From NCBI RefSeq assembly GCF_900115955.1, contig NZ_FOYL01000016.1, forward strand, positions 1-64,000: a DNA stretch of 64,000 nucleotides. Reading direction: 5' to 3'. Each line of letters starts with the position of its first letter. Within the stretch, counting starts at the first letter, position 1. Under the pieces are notes generated by a model. It searched no databases, was not told where the DNA came from, and saw only the letters and a program-made list of their open reading frames with translations. Source of the stretch: Lentzea waywayandensis (lineage in GTDB: Bacteria; Actinomycetota; Actinomycetes; Mycobacteriales; Pseudonocardiaceae). The position numbers and the translations under genes were made by a program. Below are positions 42,571-51,459 of this stretch, in pieces.

Positions 42571-44620
42571 TCGGCTCCACGCAGAACACCGGGCCGACGC
42601 CGGCGTCGGCTCCGAGCCCTCTCCACCAGTCGCGCTGCTCAGCGTCCTCGATCGCGTCGATCACGACGAGCCCACCGGCCTCGTGCACGAACCCGATGAG
42701 GTCGCTGAGCACGTGCGACACCAACTCGTCCGGCTTCTGGCAACGCCCCTTCACCCGCACGGCCGCCACGCCGAGCGAGCGGACCAGTTCGATCTCGGCG
42801 GTGGAACCGGAGAAGTCGCGTGCGCCGATGTGGACGCCCATGTCGGAGAGCAACTCGAGGTTGTCGGCGGCCTCACTGTCCTCGGACGCGAGCACATGCA
42901 CCGGAAAGCCCAGCAGCAAACGGCTGGCCGGCAACCCGGTGTCCGCGAGCACACGCCGCACGTCGCGCACGAGGTCCGGACTGTTCGCCATGCTCTCGGT
43001 GAGGCAGACCGCGAGCATCTCCTCGTGCCGGCACGCGGACTCGGCGGCCGTCCGCAACATCCACTCACCGAGCGGCAACATCAGCCCGGTGTGCTCGGCC
43101 ATGCCGACGCACTTCTCGTGCGGGATCAGCCCGGCGTCCCGATGCCGCCAGTTCAGCTCGGCCTCGACGCACACCCGCGCCGACCCGTCGAGCATCATGA
43201 CGGGGTTGAACACGACCTCGATGTCGCCGTTCTCCCAGGCACCGGGCATCACGGCGGCAAGAGCGAACTCCTCCTGCTCCCGCTTGTCCTGGGTGGCGTC
43301 GTGCAGCCCCCACTGCCTCCGCCCACTGCGCTTGGCACGCCGCAACGTCATGTCCGAGGCCCGCAGCACCTCGGCGGGATGATCACCGGGATGCAGCCGT
43401 GGTAACACCCCGATCGACGCCGACACCGCGACCCCGTGCTCACCGAAGTAGACGGGTTCAGCCAGTTCGTGCTCGATCGTCCGAATCGTCGTGTCGACGT
43501 CCGGCGTCTCGGGCCCGTTCTCGACCAGGACAGCGAACTCGTCGCCCTCGAGCCGGGCGACCATCGCCTTCTCGGCGGAGAACACGGAACTGAGCCGCTC
43601 CGCGACGAGCTTGAGCACCTTGTCGCCGATCTCGCGGCCGAGCCCGTCCGTGATCACCGCGAAGGCGTCGAGATCGAGGTGGTACAGCGTCACGCCGTGC
43701 TCGATGTCGCTGTGCAGCAACGACTCCAGCCTCGTGGTGAGGTACTGCCGGTTCGGCAACCCGGTCAGCGCGTCGTGCAACGACTGGTACTGCAACCGCC
43801 CGCCGAGCAACGTGAGCTGGCTGTCGTCGTCGATCATCACGACGAAGTGCTCCGGGTTGTCCTCCGCGTCCTTCTGCACGGTCGCCGCGAGCAACACCCG
43901 GAAGTGCTCACCGTCGCGATCGATCAGCCGGGGCCGTTCCTCGACCCGCCGCATCCGCCCGTACCGCAAGCCCGCCAACGCGTCGTTGATGAGAGGTAAA
44001 TCGGCGGGCGCGATCAAATCCGTGAGCGTCATCCCGGCAACGTCCTCACGCCGAAGAATGGTGCACAACGCCTCGTTGGCCCGCTTCAGCTCCCCGTCGA
44101 GGCCGACCATCGCAATACCGCTGGAGGAATGCGCGAAAATGTCCTCGAACCGTTCCTCGCTGGCCTGCAAATCCAGCTGCACAGCACGATTCGCCCGCAA
44201 CAGAGCCTGACTGACACTCTCCTGCTGCTCCAGCACGAACGCCTGAATCGCCGCGGTGTACGCCGCGGAGACCGCTCCGACCACCAGCGCCGCCTGCCGA
44301 GCGTCGGCCCCCTCCCGCACGACGAACTCCGCGAGGACCTCGATGGACTCCTGCAGACTCTCGGCGCCGACGCAGTGGATCTCGACCAGGCGAGTTCCGA
44401 CCCGCGAGGCGACACGGGGATCACCGACGAGCGCCTCAGCCACCAGGTTGAGCAGCTCGTGCAGCTCCTCCGTCAGCTTCGCGGCCGACAGCGGTATGTA
44501 GGCGGTCCGACTGACCTTGATCGCCCAGTCGCGCGCCAGCGCGTCGCGTCCCACCGGACGTGACGGTCTCGCGTCGTCCTGGCTCGGCAAATCGTTCCAC
44601 CTGACCTGCTCGGCGAGCAA
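42545..44620 (-). CDS. PAS-GGDEF-EAL protein with degenerate EAL domain
   Basis: A 691-residue cytoplasmic c-di-GMP-type protein. An N-terminal helical region (1-150) is followed by PAS (about 152-265), GGDEF (about 280-435) and EAL (about 450-680). The cyclase motif is EGDEF (358-362), which may still work. The EAL domain has lost its key residues: the EAL motif reads EAELNW (486-491), the usual DDFG loop reads DFSGST, and the KID motif reads VKGR. It is therefore unlikely to hydrolyse c-di-GMP. The start is TTG at 44620 or GTG at 44554. Confidence 0.87.
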   Translation of the reverse strand: MLAEQVRWNDLPSQDDARPSRPVGRDALARDWAIKVSRTAYIPLSAAKLTEELHELLNLVAEALVGDPRVASRVGTRLVEIHCVGAESLQESIEVLAEFVVREGADARQAALVVGAVSAAYTAAIQAFVLEQQESVSQALLRANRAVQLDLQASEERFEDIFAHSSSGIAMVGLDGELKRANEALCTILRREDVAGMTLTDLIAPADLPLINDALAGLRYGRMRRVEERPRLIDRDGEHFRVLLAATVQKDAEDNPEHFVVMIDDDSQLTLLGGRLQYQSLHDALTGLPNRQYLTTRLESLLHSDIEHGVTLYHLDLDAFAVITDGLGREIGDKVLKLVAERLSSVFSAEKAMVARLEGDEFAVLVENGPETPDVDTTIRTIEHELAEPVYFGEHGVAVSASIGVLPRLHPGDHPAEVLRASDMTLRRAKRSGRRQWGLHDATQDKREQEEFALAAVMPGAWENGDIEVVFNPVMMLDGSARVCVEAELNWRHRDAGLIPHEKCVGMAEHTGLMLPLGEWMLRTAAESACRHEEMLAVCLTESMANSPDLVRDVRRVLADTGLPASRLLLGFPVHVLASEDSEAADNLELLSDMGVHIGARDFSGSTAEIELVRSLGVAAVRVKGRCQKPDELVSHVLSDLIGFVHEAGGLVVIDAIEDAEQRDWWRGLGADAGVGPVFCVEPTTEWPDAG

Positions 44621-44825
44621 CGGTGCGGAAGCCTACCGCCAGCAAACCACACCGTCCCAATGCACGGCGTCGTTCCCCCCAACGGGGGTATAAGCATCTC
44701 TGAGCGTTACGACCTTTACTCGCTCGATCGGACCAATTTTCTCACGAAACAGCCCAACCCTCGACCCTCGATCGGGCTACGCGCGGCCAGCGGAAGGTTG
44801 ACGACGACGAACGGTGGCGAAGGCG

Positions 44826-47150
44826 TCAGGCCCCGCTCCCGATGATGTGCCGCAACTGAGCCAGCAGATCCGACCGGGACGTGGACCCCAACCGCTGCCT
44901 CATCCGAGCCATGTGGTGCTCGACGGTCTTGGCGGAGATGAACAACCGATCCCCGACCTGCTTGTAGGTCATCCCCTCCACCACCAACTGGGCCACCTCC
45001 CGCTCCCGATCGCTCAGCTTCCCGGCGTCCTCGACGACCGGAGCCGCGTCCTCAGCCCCACGACGAACGGAAACCGGCCGCCCCTGCAACAACCGGGCAC
45101 AGTCCAGCAACCGAACCATCGCCTGACGATCAGAAGTCCGAATCGCGGCCTGCCCAGCCAATCGAGAGGCGTCCCACCAAAGCCCGACCGCGTGCAGGCT
45201 GCGAGCAGCTTCCTCGACCCGATCCGCATCGACCTCGCCGGCCACCACGTCCAGCCAGCATTCGGCAGCCGCGGACAGAATCGCGCAGTACCGGCTCCGC
45301 TCCCGATGAACAGCCAACGCGGCCGCATGCTCCTCAGCAGCCGCGGTGTTCTCGTCAATGATCGCCGCGTGCAGCAAACTCCAGTGCAACTGCGTGGCCC
45401 ACAACGGCGGATTCCCCAACGACCGCAACAAAGCACCGGCCTGCGCGAGATGTGGCGCCAACCGCTCCTGATCCCGCAACCGGGCAGCGGCCGCGGCGAA
45501 CTCCCCCAGCGGCAACAGGCTGAACAGGTCCACCGGATGCCGCAGAACAGCCTCGCAGGCCTGCTCCCAGGTACGCCGCAACGTGGCCAGGTCGGAGTTC
45601 CGCCGGGCAACGCCGACCTCAAGGGCCACCGCGAAGATCCAGTCACGAGGCTCGAAGGCCCCACGGACGGACATCAACGTCTCGCGCGCCACCGCCAGGT
45701 TCCCGCGCAACATGTGCAGCCAGGCCTGCAACAACCGATGCCGCACCGACATCAGCACACCACCGGTGCCGGTCTCGACCGCGCGATCCAGCACCGACTC
45801 CGCCACGTTCGGCTCGCCGCAGTGCACCGCGACCAGCGCGGCCAACGCCGCCGGGCTGTCCGGCAGCAACACCGCCCCACCGGCAGGTTCGAGCATCGAC
45901 GAAGCACGGACCAATGTGGACAGTGCCGTGGTCTCGGCACCGACGACCGACTGCCGAACCCCCTGCAACATCAACGAGGCCGCACCGCCGAGCATCGTCG
46001 GCGGCTGCGGAGGCGTCTCCTCGAACAGATGCCCGGTGCCGATCAACCCGATCCCGGCGAAGGCAGCCGCGTAGGGAGTGGCGGCCCAGCGGAACAACTC
46101 GGTGCTGCGCGCCAACTGACCGCGGTGAGCCAACGCCACCGCCGCCACCTCGGCCGCGGTCCGGCGATGCGGCGAGTCAGAAGCGCTGATGACCTGGTCG
46201 GCGAGACGCAGCGCACCGTCCAGATCGCCCGCCATCGCCGACGCCGTCGCCCACGAAGCGGCGGTCTCGGCGGAAGGCACCCCACCCCCGGTGGAAGCCT
46301 TGAACAGCCGGGCCGCCAGAGCCGGATCCGACGCCAGAGTCTCACGGGCGGCGGCAACGAACACGGGCCCGCCGATGCCGGTGTCGAGCAGAGGCCGCAC
46401 CAGCTCCAGAACGGGACCACCGCGATCGAGTTGGAGCTGCGCCAGCTTCTGCCGCACCGCGATCCGGCGCTCGGCACGGGTCAACGAGCCCACGGCCCGC
46501 TGAGCGAGCGGCAGCAGGGTGCCGTCCTCGGCGAGCAGGCCGGTGGCGCGGGCGGCCTCGATGATGTCGCTGACCTCGTCGAAGTCCTTGTCCAGCAACG
46601 CGGACAGCAGGTCCAGGCGCTGGGCGGCCCCGGCTTCCGCGGCCAGCAGGAACTTCTGCAGATCGGCGTCGAGCCAATCAAGCTCAGCACGGAACGCGCT
46701 CAGCACGTCAGCGGAAACTTCAGCGACAGCACCAAGGCGCTCCACGAACAGAGGCACGCCGCCAGTCTGCGCGAACACGAAGTCGGCAACGGGCTTCGGC
46801 GCGTTCAGCAGCTCGCGGACCTGACCATGTGACAGCGGCGCCAACGGAACGACGACCGCGCCACGGGTCAGTTCGGCCAGCAGCGCGCGGCGCGGCCACG
46901 GGCGGTAGGCCAGCACCAGAAGTGGTTCGGAGGCAAGGGAGCGCAGCGAAGCGTCGTCCAGCAGGTGTGCGTCGTCCACCACGCGCACAGCGGTGTTGGT
47001 GATCTCCGACAGCAGCGCTGTCTTGCCGTAACCACCAGGCGCCGCAACGACAACACGCAGGCGGTCACCCGGTGCGGCCTCGTTGATCCGGTCGAGGACG
47101 CCTCGCACTGGGGCGTCCAGCACCAACCTGGCTCGCGTGGTCACGCTCAA
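44826..47150 (-). CDS. large LuxR-type (LAL) regulator, IniR-like
   Basis: A 774-residue regulator. An N-terminal NTPase has Walker A APGGYGKTALL and VRVVDDAHLLDD as a Walker B-like region. A long helical TPR-like middle follows (about 220-690), then a LuxR helix-turn-helix (LSDREREVAQLVVEGMTYKQ, FISAKTVEHHMARMRQRLG). Size, domain order and position next to iniBAC match mycobacterial IniR (Rv0339c type). It probably activates the ini genes. The TTG start overlaps the stop of the Hsp70-like gene as TTGA, with GAGGA about 7 bases upstream. Confidence 0.85.
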   Translation of the reverse strand: MSVTTRARLVLDAPVRGVLDRINEAAPGDRLRVVVAAPGGYGKTALLSEITNTAVRVVDDAHLLDDASLRSLASEPLLVLAYRPWPRRALLAELTRGAVVVPLAPLSHGQVRELLNAPKPVADFVFAQTGGVPLFVERLGAVAEVSADVLSAFRAELDWLDADLQKFLLAAEAGAAQRLDLLSALLDKDFDEVSDIIEAARATGLLAEDGTLLPLAQRAVGSLTRAERRIAVRQKLAQLQLDRGGPVLELVRPLLDTGIGGPVFVAAARETLASDPALAARLFKASTGGGVPSAETAASWATASAMAGDLDGALRLADQVISASDSPHRRTAAEVAAVALAHRGQLARSTELFRWAATPYAAAFAGIGLIGTGHLFEETPPQPPTMLGGAASLMLQGVRQSVVGAETTALSTLVRASSMLEPAGGAVLLPDSPAALAALVAVHCGEPNVAESVLDRAVETGTGGVLMSVRHRLLQAWLHMLRGNLAVARETLMSVRGAFEPRDWIFAVALEVGVARRNSDLATLRRTWEQACEAVLRHPVDLFSLLPLGEFAAAAARLRDQERLAPHLAQAGALLRSLGNPPLWATQLHWSLLHAAIIDENTAAAEEHAAALAVHRERSRYCAILSAAAECWLDVVAGEVDADRVEEAARSLHAVGLWWDASRLAGQAAIRTSDRQAMVRLLDCARLLQGRPVSVRRGAEDAAPVVEDAGKLSDREREVAQLVVEGMTYKQVGDRLFISAKTVEHHMARMRQRLGSTSRSDLLAQLRHIIGSGA

Positions 47151-48364
47151 CGGCCGTCCTCATCATCGTCTCGGGATCGGGAGCTGGAACGGCGTCCGAC
47201 GGGCTTCAGCACGCTCGCGACGCGCTTCACCCGCCTCGGCGGCAGTTCCAGCGGGGACACGTCCACCGGCGGGCGGGGCGGTGGCGCGGAGAACTCGTCG
47301 TCTTCGGGGTTCGGGACCTCGCCGACGGGGAAGCGCAGCGACGCTTCGCGGGTGTGCACCAGGACCGACGTGTCGAGCGGTGCTGGTTCGGCCTCGGGGC
47401 CCATCAGGACCAGGCGCGCGGCGACCGCGAGGCCCTTGGCCACCGAGTGCTCGGGGGCCGCCTCGGCCAGTACGCGGCAGTCGACCGAGGACGACAGCGC
47501 GTCGCCGATCACGGGCATCCGGCAGCCGCCGCCGACGAGCAGCACCGCGTCGGGCTGCACGGTTCCCAGGGCCCGGACGAAGGTGCCGACCAGGTGGTCG
47601 ACGGACGGCCGGATCTCCTCCACGAACTCGTCGCGCGCGATCTCCACGCCGCTGACCACCACGGACGGACCGGACGGGCCGAACGCCCGCTTCGCCGCCT
47701 CGCACTCGGCGGACGACACGTGGCCGTCCTTGCCGAGCCGGCCGCGCACCAGGCCCAGCAGCAGGTCGTCGAAGTCGGCGCCGGTGTGGTGGTCGACGCC
47801 ATCGACGTGGTTGACCAGCTCGAACGTCCGTTTCTGCGCACGCCGGACGACCGACGCGGAGAACGCGTGGCTGCCCAGCGAGAACACCGCCAACGACGCG
47901 TCAGGCACCACACGGGAGCGCACGGCGTGGTTCTCGGCCGCCGCCAACGGCTCCGGCACCAGCGTCACGTCGTGCAACCCGACAGCCCGCAACGCCGCGT
48001 AGAGCTGTCCTCGGCGATAGGGGCCCCACCCGGCTGGGTGACTCACTGCCAGGTGACGGGGCTGTTCACCCTCTCGGGCGACCACCTCACCGACGGCCCA
48101 CATGATCAGCAACGCGGTGAGCTCCTCGGCCGGGCACATCTCCGGACCCAGCGCGAACGGCACCGCGTCACCGACCCGGCGGGCGAATCCGGAGGCCGTC
48201 CACCCAGGCGCGCCGCGCTCGCCGACGGTGAACGTTCCCGCGTCCGTGAGCTGCAACAACGAGGGCACCACGAGGGCGATCTCGGCATCCCGGGCACCGT
48301 CGAGGCGGCACACGGCAGCCGTCGTCCGGGTGGTCCCGACATCGACTCCGAGTACGTACGCCAA
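47147..48364 (-). CDS. Hsp70/actin-fold ATPase without substrate-binding domain
   Basis: A 405-residue protein of the Hsp70 actin-like ATPase fold: YVLGVDVGTTRTTAAV (phosphate 1), LVPEPLAAAENHAV, AVFSLGSHAFSASVV (altered phosphate 2; DxGGGT is missing) and AVLLVGGGCRMPVI (adenosine). The normal substrate-binding domain is replaced by a Pro-rich, then basic and acidic tail (about 330-405). It may be a signalling chaperone for the adjoining regulator, with which it is translationally coupled. The TTG start follows AGGAAGAG. It is divergent from iniB. Confidence 0.85.
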   Translation of the reverse strand: MAYVLGVDVGTTRTTAAVCRLDGARDAEIALVVPSLLQLTDAGTFTVGERGAPGWTASGFARRVGDAVPFALGPEMCPAEELTALLIMWAVGEVVAREGEQPRHLAVSHPAGWGPYRRGQLYAALRAVGLHDVTLVPEPLAAAENHAVRSRVVPDASLAVFSLGSHAFSASVVRRAQKRTFELVNHVDGVDHHTGADFDDLLLGLVRGRLGKDGHVSSAECEAAKRAFGPSGPSVVVSGVEIARDEFVEEIRPSVDHLVGTFVRALGTVQPDAVLLVGGGCRMPVIGDALSSSVDCRVLAEAAPEHSVAKGLAVAARLVLMGPEAEPAPLDTSVLVHTREASLRFPVGEVPNPEDDEFSAPPPRPPVDVSPLELPPRRVKRVASVLKPVGRRSSSRSRDDDEDGR

Positions 48365-48441
48365 GTCTCTTCCTCACCTGTTCGCAGCAGCGACCAGTAC
48401 CTACACGGGTGAACGAGAGACGCTCAAGCGACGCCCCTAAT

Positions 48442-48504
48442 CCCCTAGGGGGTCAACGACCGTCACCCCATTGGGGAACGGGGATTCACTGGGAGTGATC
48501 CCCG
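48442..48504. promoter_or_regulatory. cluster of G/C dyads upstream of iniB
   Basis: Three dyads lie between the divergent Hsp70-like and iniB genes: CCCCTAGGGG (48442-48451), CCCCATTGGGG (48466-48476) and a longer one whose arms are CGGGGAT-T-CACT and AGTG-ATCCCCG (48479-48504). They are candidate operators for the ini regulator. A similar dyad precedes iniA. Confidence 0.45.
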
Positions 48505-48584
48505 ATGCAGGTGGCGGCCCCGCTCTCCTAACTTTCAGTCACACACCCCGATCGACATCCGCGTCTCAACAGGAGTCCCCTCAG

Positions 48585-49463
48585 ATGATCCAGCCCAGCA
48601 CGCTCCACGACTTCGTGCTCAACCTGCTCAGCGACCCGTCGCTCAAGGACGCCTTCGCGGCCGACGCTCAGGGCACCCTGGAGCAGGCCGGGCTGGCCGA
48701 CATCACCGCCGTCGACGTGCAGGAAGTCATCCCGCTGGTGCTCGACCTGGTCCCCGCAGTAGACGGTCTGCCCGCCGTCGACGGCATCGACCTGGCGCTG
48801 CCGACGGACGACCTGCTCGCGGAGGGCCCGCTCGGCGCCATCAGCCAGCTGCAGGCGGTCACGTCTCAGCTGACCTCGTCGGGCCTCAGCCTCAGCGACC
48901 TGCACACCTCGTCGGCCGGCGTGCTCGCGGCGGACGAGAACGGCTTCAACCTCATCGCGGCCAACAAGACCCTCGGCCAGTACACGTCGACCAACGTCGG
49001 CCTCGACGGTGACTTCTCCGCCGTCGGCGACGTGACGAGCGTCCTCGACCAGACCGCGTCGCCGCTCACCGGCACCGTGCTGGACGTGGCCGACACCGCC
49101 ACCGCGACCGTCGACGCGCCGCTGGACGGCGTCACCTCGGCCGTTCCCGGCGTGGACGGCGTCCTCGGCCACCTGGGCGGCGTGACGGGTCTCGCCCACG
49201 ACGCCCTCGGCGTGCTGGGTGGCGGCGACGCCAACCTCGGTGCCCTGAACGTCTCCGGCCTGGGCGACCTCGCCGACGGCAACCTCACGGCGCACTCCAC
49301 CGAGACCGTCATCACCGCCCAGAACACCGCGTCCGGTGTCGTCGACACCGCGACCGGCCTGGTCGGCGACGCGGGCGGCGTCGGCAACGTGCTCGGCACC
49401 GTCAACGACGTCACGCACAACGTCCCGGTCGTCGGCGACCTGGACCTGGGCCTGCTCGGCTGA
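48585..49463 (+). CDS. iniB: IniB-like protein
   Basis: A 292-residue protein. The N-terminal IniB domain (about 1-60) reads MIQPSTLHDFVLNLLSDPSL then DAFAADAQGTLEQAGL. The rest is a Gly/Ala/Val/Asp-rich low-complexity region with loose repeats around GVxGVLGHLGG and TGLVGDAGGVGNVL. There is no signal peptide. IniB function is unknown; in mycobacteria it heads an operon induced by cell-wall inhibitors. The ATG at 48585 follows AGGAG by 9 bases. A strong hairpin separates it from iniA. Confidence 0.87.
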   Translation: MIQPSTLHDFVLNLLSDPSLKDAFAADAQGTLEQAGLADITAVDVQEVIPLVLDLVPAVDGLPAVDGIDLALPTDDLLAEGPLGAISQLQAVTSQLTSSGLSLSDLHTSSAGVLAADENGFNLIAANKTLGQYTSTNVGLDGDFSAVGDVTSVLDQTASPLTGTVLDVADTATATVDAPLDGVTSAVPGVDGVLGHLGGVTGLAHDALGVLGGGDANLGALNVSGLGDLADGNLTAHSTETVITAQNTASGVVDTATGLVGDAGGVGNVLGTVNDVTHNVPVVGDLDLGLLG

Positions 49464-49480
49464 GCCACCCTCCCCAGCGG

Positions 49481-49511
49481 ACCGGCCCTGTCTCACGCGG
49501 ACAGGGCCGGT
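49481..49511 (+). terminator. hairpin between iniB and iniA
   Basis: A perfect 12-bp inverted repeat (ACCGGCCCTGTC and GACAGGGCCGGT) with a 7-nt loop, followed by a T-rich stretch (TCGTTGTCTTGTC). It looks like an intrinsic terminator that would make iniB more abundant than iniA-iniC, or it may be an attenuator. Confidence 0.75.
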
Positions 49512-49620
49512 TCGTTGTCTTGTCTGACAAAACGATCAATTCGCCACCGCGGTGAGCAATGTCACCGTCCTCCCGAACAGCCCCGTCTGGCCGAACAAAA
49601 CCGGTATCGCGTTCGAGGCT

Positions 49621-49638
49621 TTCACCCAAGGGGGTGAA
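49621..49638 (+). promoter_or_regulatory. dyad just upstream of iniA
   Basis: A perfect 7-bp inverted repeat, TTCACCC-AAGG-GGGTGAA, ends 9 bases before the iniA ATG. It could act as an operator, or its G-run may serve as part of a ribosome-binding site. It shares the CCC-N-GGG pattern seen upstream of iniB. Confidence 0.4.
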
Positions 49639-49647
49639 CACGGCACT

Positions 49648-51459
49648 ATGAGTCAGGTGATGGCACCGCCCTGGCTCGACGTGCTCGACGAGACGATCGG
49701 GGCCTGCGTCACGCACCGAAGGCCCGATCTGGAGGCCCGGCTGCGCGAAAAGCGGGCACAGCAACTCGACCCCAAGTTGCGCGTTCTCGTCGTCGGCGAG
49801 TCCAAACAAGGCAAGAGTCAGCTCGTCAACGCGTTGCTCAACGCCCCCGTCTGCGCGGTGGGTGACGACATCACGACGACTGTGCCGACCTTCGTCCAGC
49901 ACGCCGACACCCCGTCGGCGGCGCTGGTCCGCAACGCGTCCGCGGGCGGATCGATCTTCCACACCCCGACCGAGCGCATCGCCGTGCCGATCGACCAGGT
50001 GACGAAACAGGCCGCCGCGCAGCACGTCGTGCGGGCCGAGATCGGCATTCCGCGCGCGCTGCTCGACAGCGGCCTGGTCCTGATCGACACGCCCGGCGTC
50101 GGCGACACCCGGTCCGCGCACACCGCCAGCACGTTCGCGACGCTGATGCAGGCCGACGCCGTGCTGCTGGTCTCCGACGCGACCGGTGAGCTGACGTCGG
50201 CGGAGATGACGCTGCTCAAGAAGGTCATGGAGGCCTGCCCGAACGTCACGGTGGTCGTCACCAAGATCGACCTAGTGCCGAGCTGGCGCAGCGTCGTGGA
50301 GCGCAACCGGGCGCTGCTCGCCCGCGCCGGCGTCCGCGCGAAGCTCATCCCGGTGTCGAGCGCGCTCAGGCTGCGCGCCGCGAAGACCGGCGACCAGCGT
50401 CTCAACGCCGAGTCCGGGTTCCCGGAGCTGGTGACGTGCGTGCAGAGCGACATCGTGGCGAGCGCCGAACTGCTGGCCCGCCGTGCCGTCGCCGTCGTCG
50501 CTTCGAGCGCGATCACGCAGCTGGTCACGCCGTTGCGCGAGGAGCTGACGGCCCACGACTCGTCCCGCACGGTTGCCACGATCTCGACGCTTCAGGAGGC
50601 CCAGCGACGGGTCGACGAGCTGCGGCGCCGGTCCGCGCGCTGGCAGAACGTGCTCAACGACGAGATGGCCGACCTGATCTCCGACGTCGAGTACGACCTG
50701 CGCGACCGGACGCGCAAGATCCTGCGCGAGGTCGACAAGACCTACGACGAGGCCGACCCCGCGATCGGCTGGGACAAGTTCGAGCAGTGGCTGGAGGACA
50801 ACCTCAACGAGGCCGCCACCACGAACTTCGCCTGGCTGATGGAACGCGCGGAGTGGGTGGCCGCGAAGGTCGCCAAGAACTTCCCGGTCTACCGCGAGGA
50901 CCTGATCCCGGGTTCCGTGCTGCCGGACGACCTGCTGGAGCCGGCGAGCAAGCTGGAGAAGCCGAAGATCGAGCCGTTCTCGATGCCGCAGAAGCTCTTC
51001 ACCGGTCTGCGCGGCTCCTACGGCGGCGTGCTGATGTTCGGCCTGGTCACCTCGCTGGCGGGCATGCCGCTGATCAACGTGATCTCGCTCGGCGCGGGCG
51101 CGCTGTTCGGCGGGAAGTCCATTCTGGACGAGAGCGACCAGAGGCTGAAGCGTCGTCAGGCCGCCGCGAAGGCCGCCGCCCAACGGCACGTGGACGACTT
51201 CTTCATGAAGTTCTCCAAGGACGTCCGCGACTCCGGGCGGCACATCCAGCGTTCGCTGCGCAACCACTTCAGCACGCTCGCCGAAGAGCTGCAGGAGACG
51301 TTGCTGGAGTCGGCCCGCAGCGCCAAGCGCGCGGTGCAGGACGACCAGACCGAACGCGAGCGCAGGATGCGGGAAGGCCGCAAAGAGCTGGACAAACTCG
51401 TCACGCTCTACAAGCGGGTACAGGCACTCGGGGGTCCGGCGATGGAGCTCACCGCGTGA
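49648..51459 (+). CDS. iniA: IniA-like dynamin-family GTPase
   Basis: A 603-residue dynamin-like protein. GTPase motifs are G1 VVGESKQGKSQLVNALL (Lys56), G2 ITTTVPT, G3 IDTPGVGDT and G4 VTKID. Long helices (about 300-600) form the stalk region. A hydrophobic paddle near 450-490 (GGVLMFGLVTSLAGMPLINV) would insert into the membrane. In mycobacteria IniA remodels membranes and aids tolerance to isoniazid and ethambutol. The ATG at 49648 is used; another at 49663 is possible. iniC follows with a GTGA overlap. Confidence 0.9.
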   Translation: MSQVMAPPWLDVLDETIGACVTHRRPDLEARLREKRAQQLDPKLRVLVVGESKQGKSQLVNALLNAPVCAVGDDITTTVPTFVQHADTPSAALVRNASAGGSIFHTPTERIAVPIDQVTKQAAAQHVVRAEIGIPRALLDSGLVLIDTPGVGDTRSAHTASTFATLMQADAVLLVSDATGELTSAEMTLLKKVMEACPNVTVVVTKIDLVPSWRSVVERNRALLARAGVRAKLIPVSSALRLRAAKTGDQRLNAESGFPELVTCVQSDIVASAELLARRAVAVVASSAITQLVTPLREELTAHDSSRTVATISTLQEAQRRVDELRRRSARWQNVLNDEMADLISDVEYDLRDRTRKILREVDKTYDEADPAIGWDKFEQWLEDNLNEAATTNFAWLMERAEWVAAKVAKNFPVYREDLIPGSVLPDDLLEPASKLEKPKIEPFSMPQKLFTGLRGSYGGVLMFGLVTSLAGMPLINVISLGAGALFGGKSILDESDQRLKRRQAAAKAAAQRHVDDFFMKFSKDVRDSGRHIQRSLRNHFSTLAEELQETLLESARSAKRAVQDDQTERERRMREGRKELDKLVTLYKRVQALGGPAMELTA

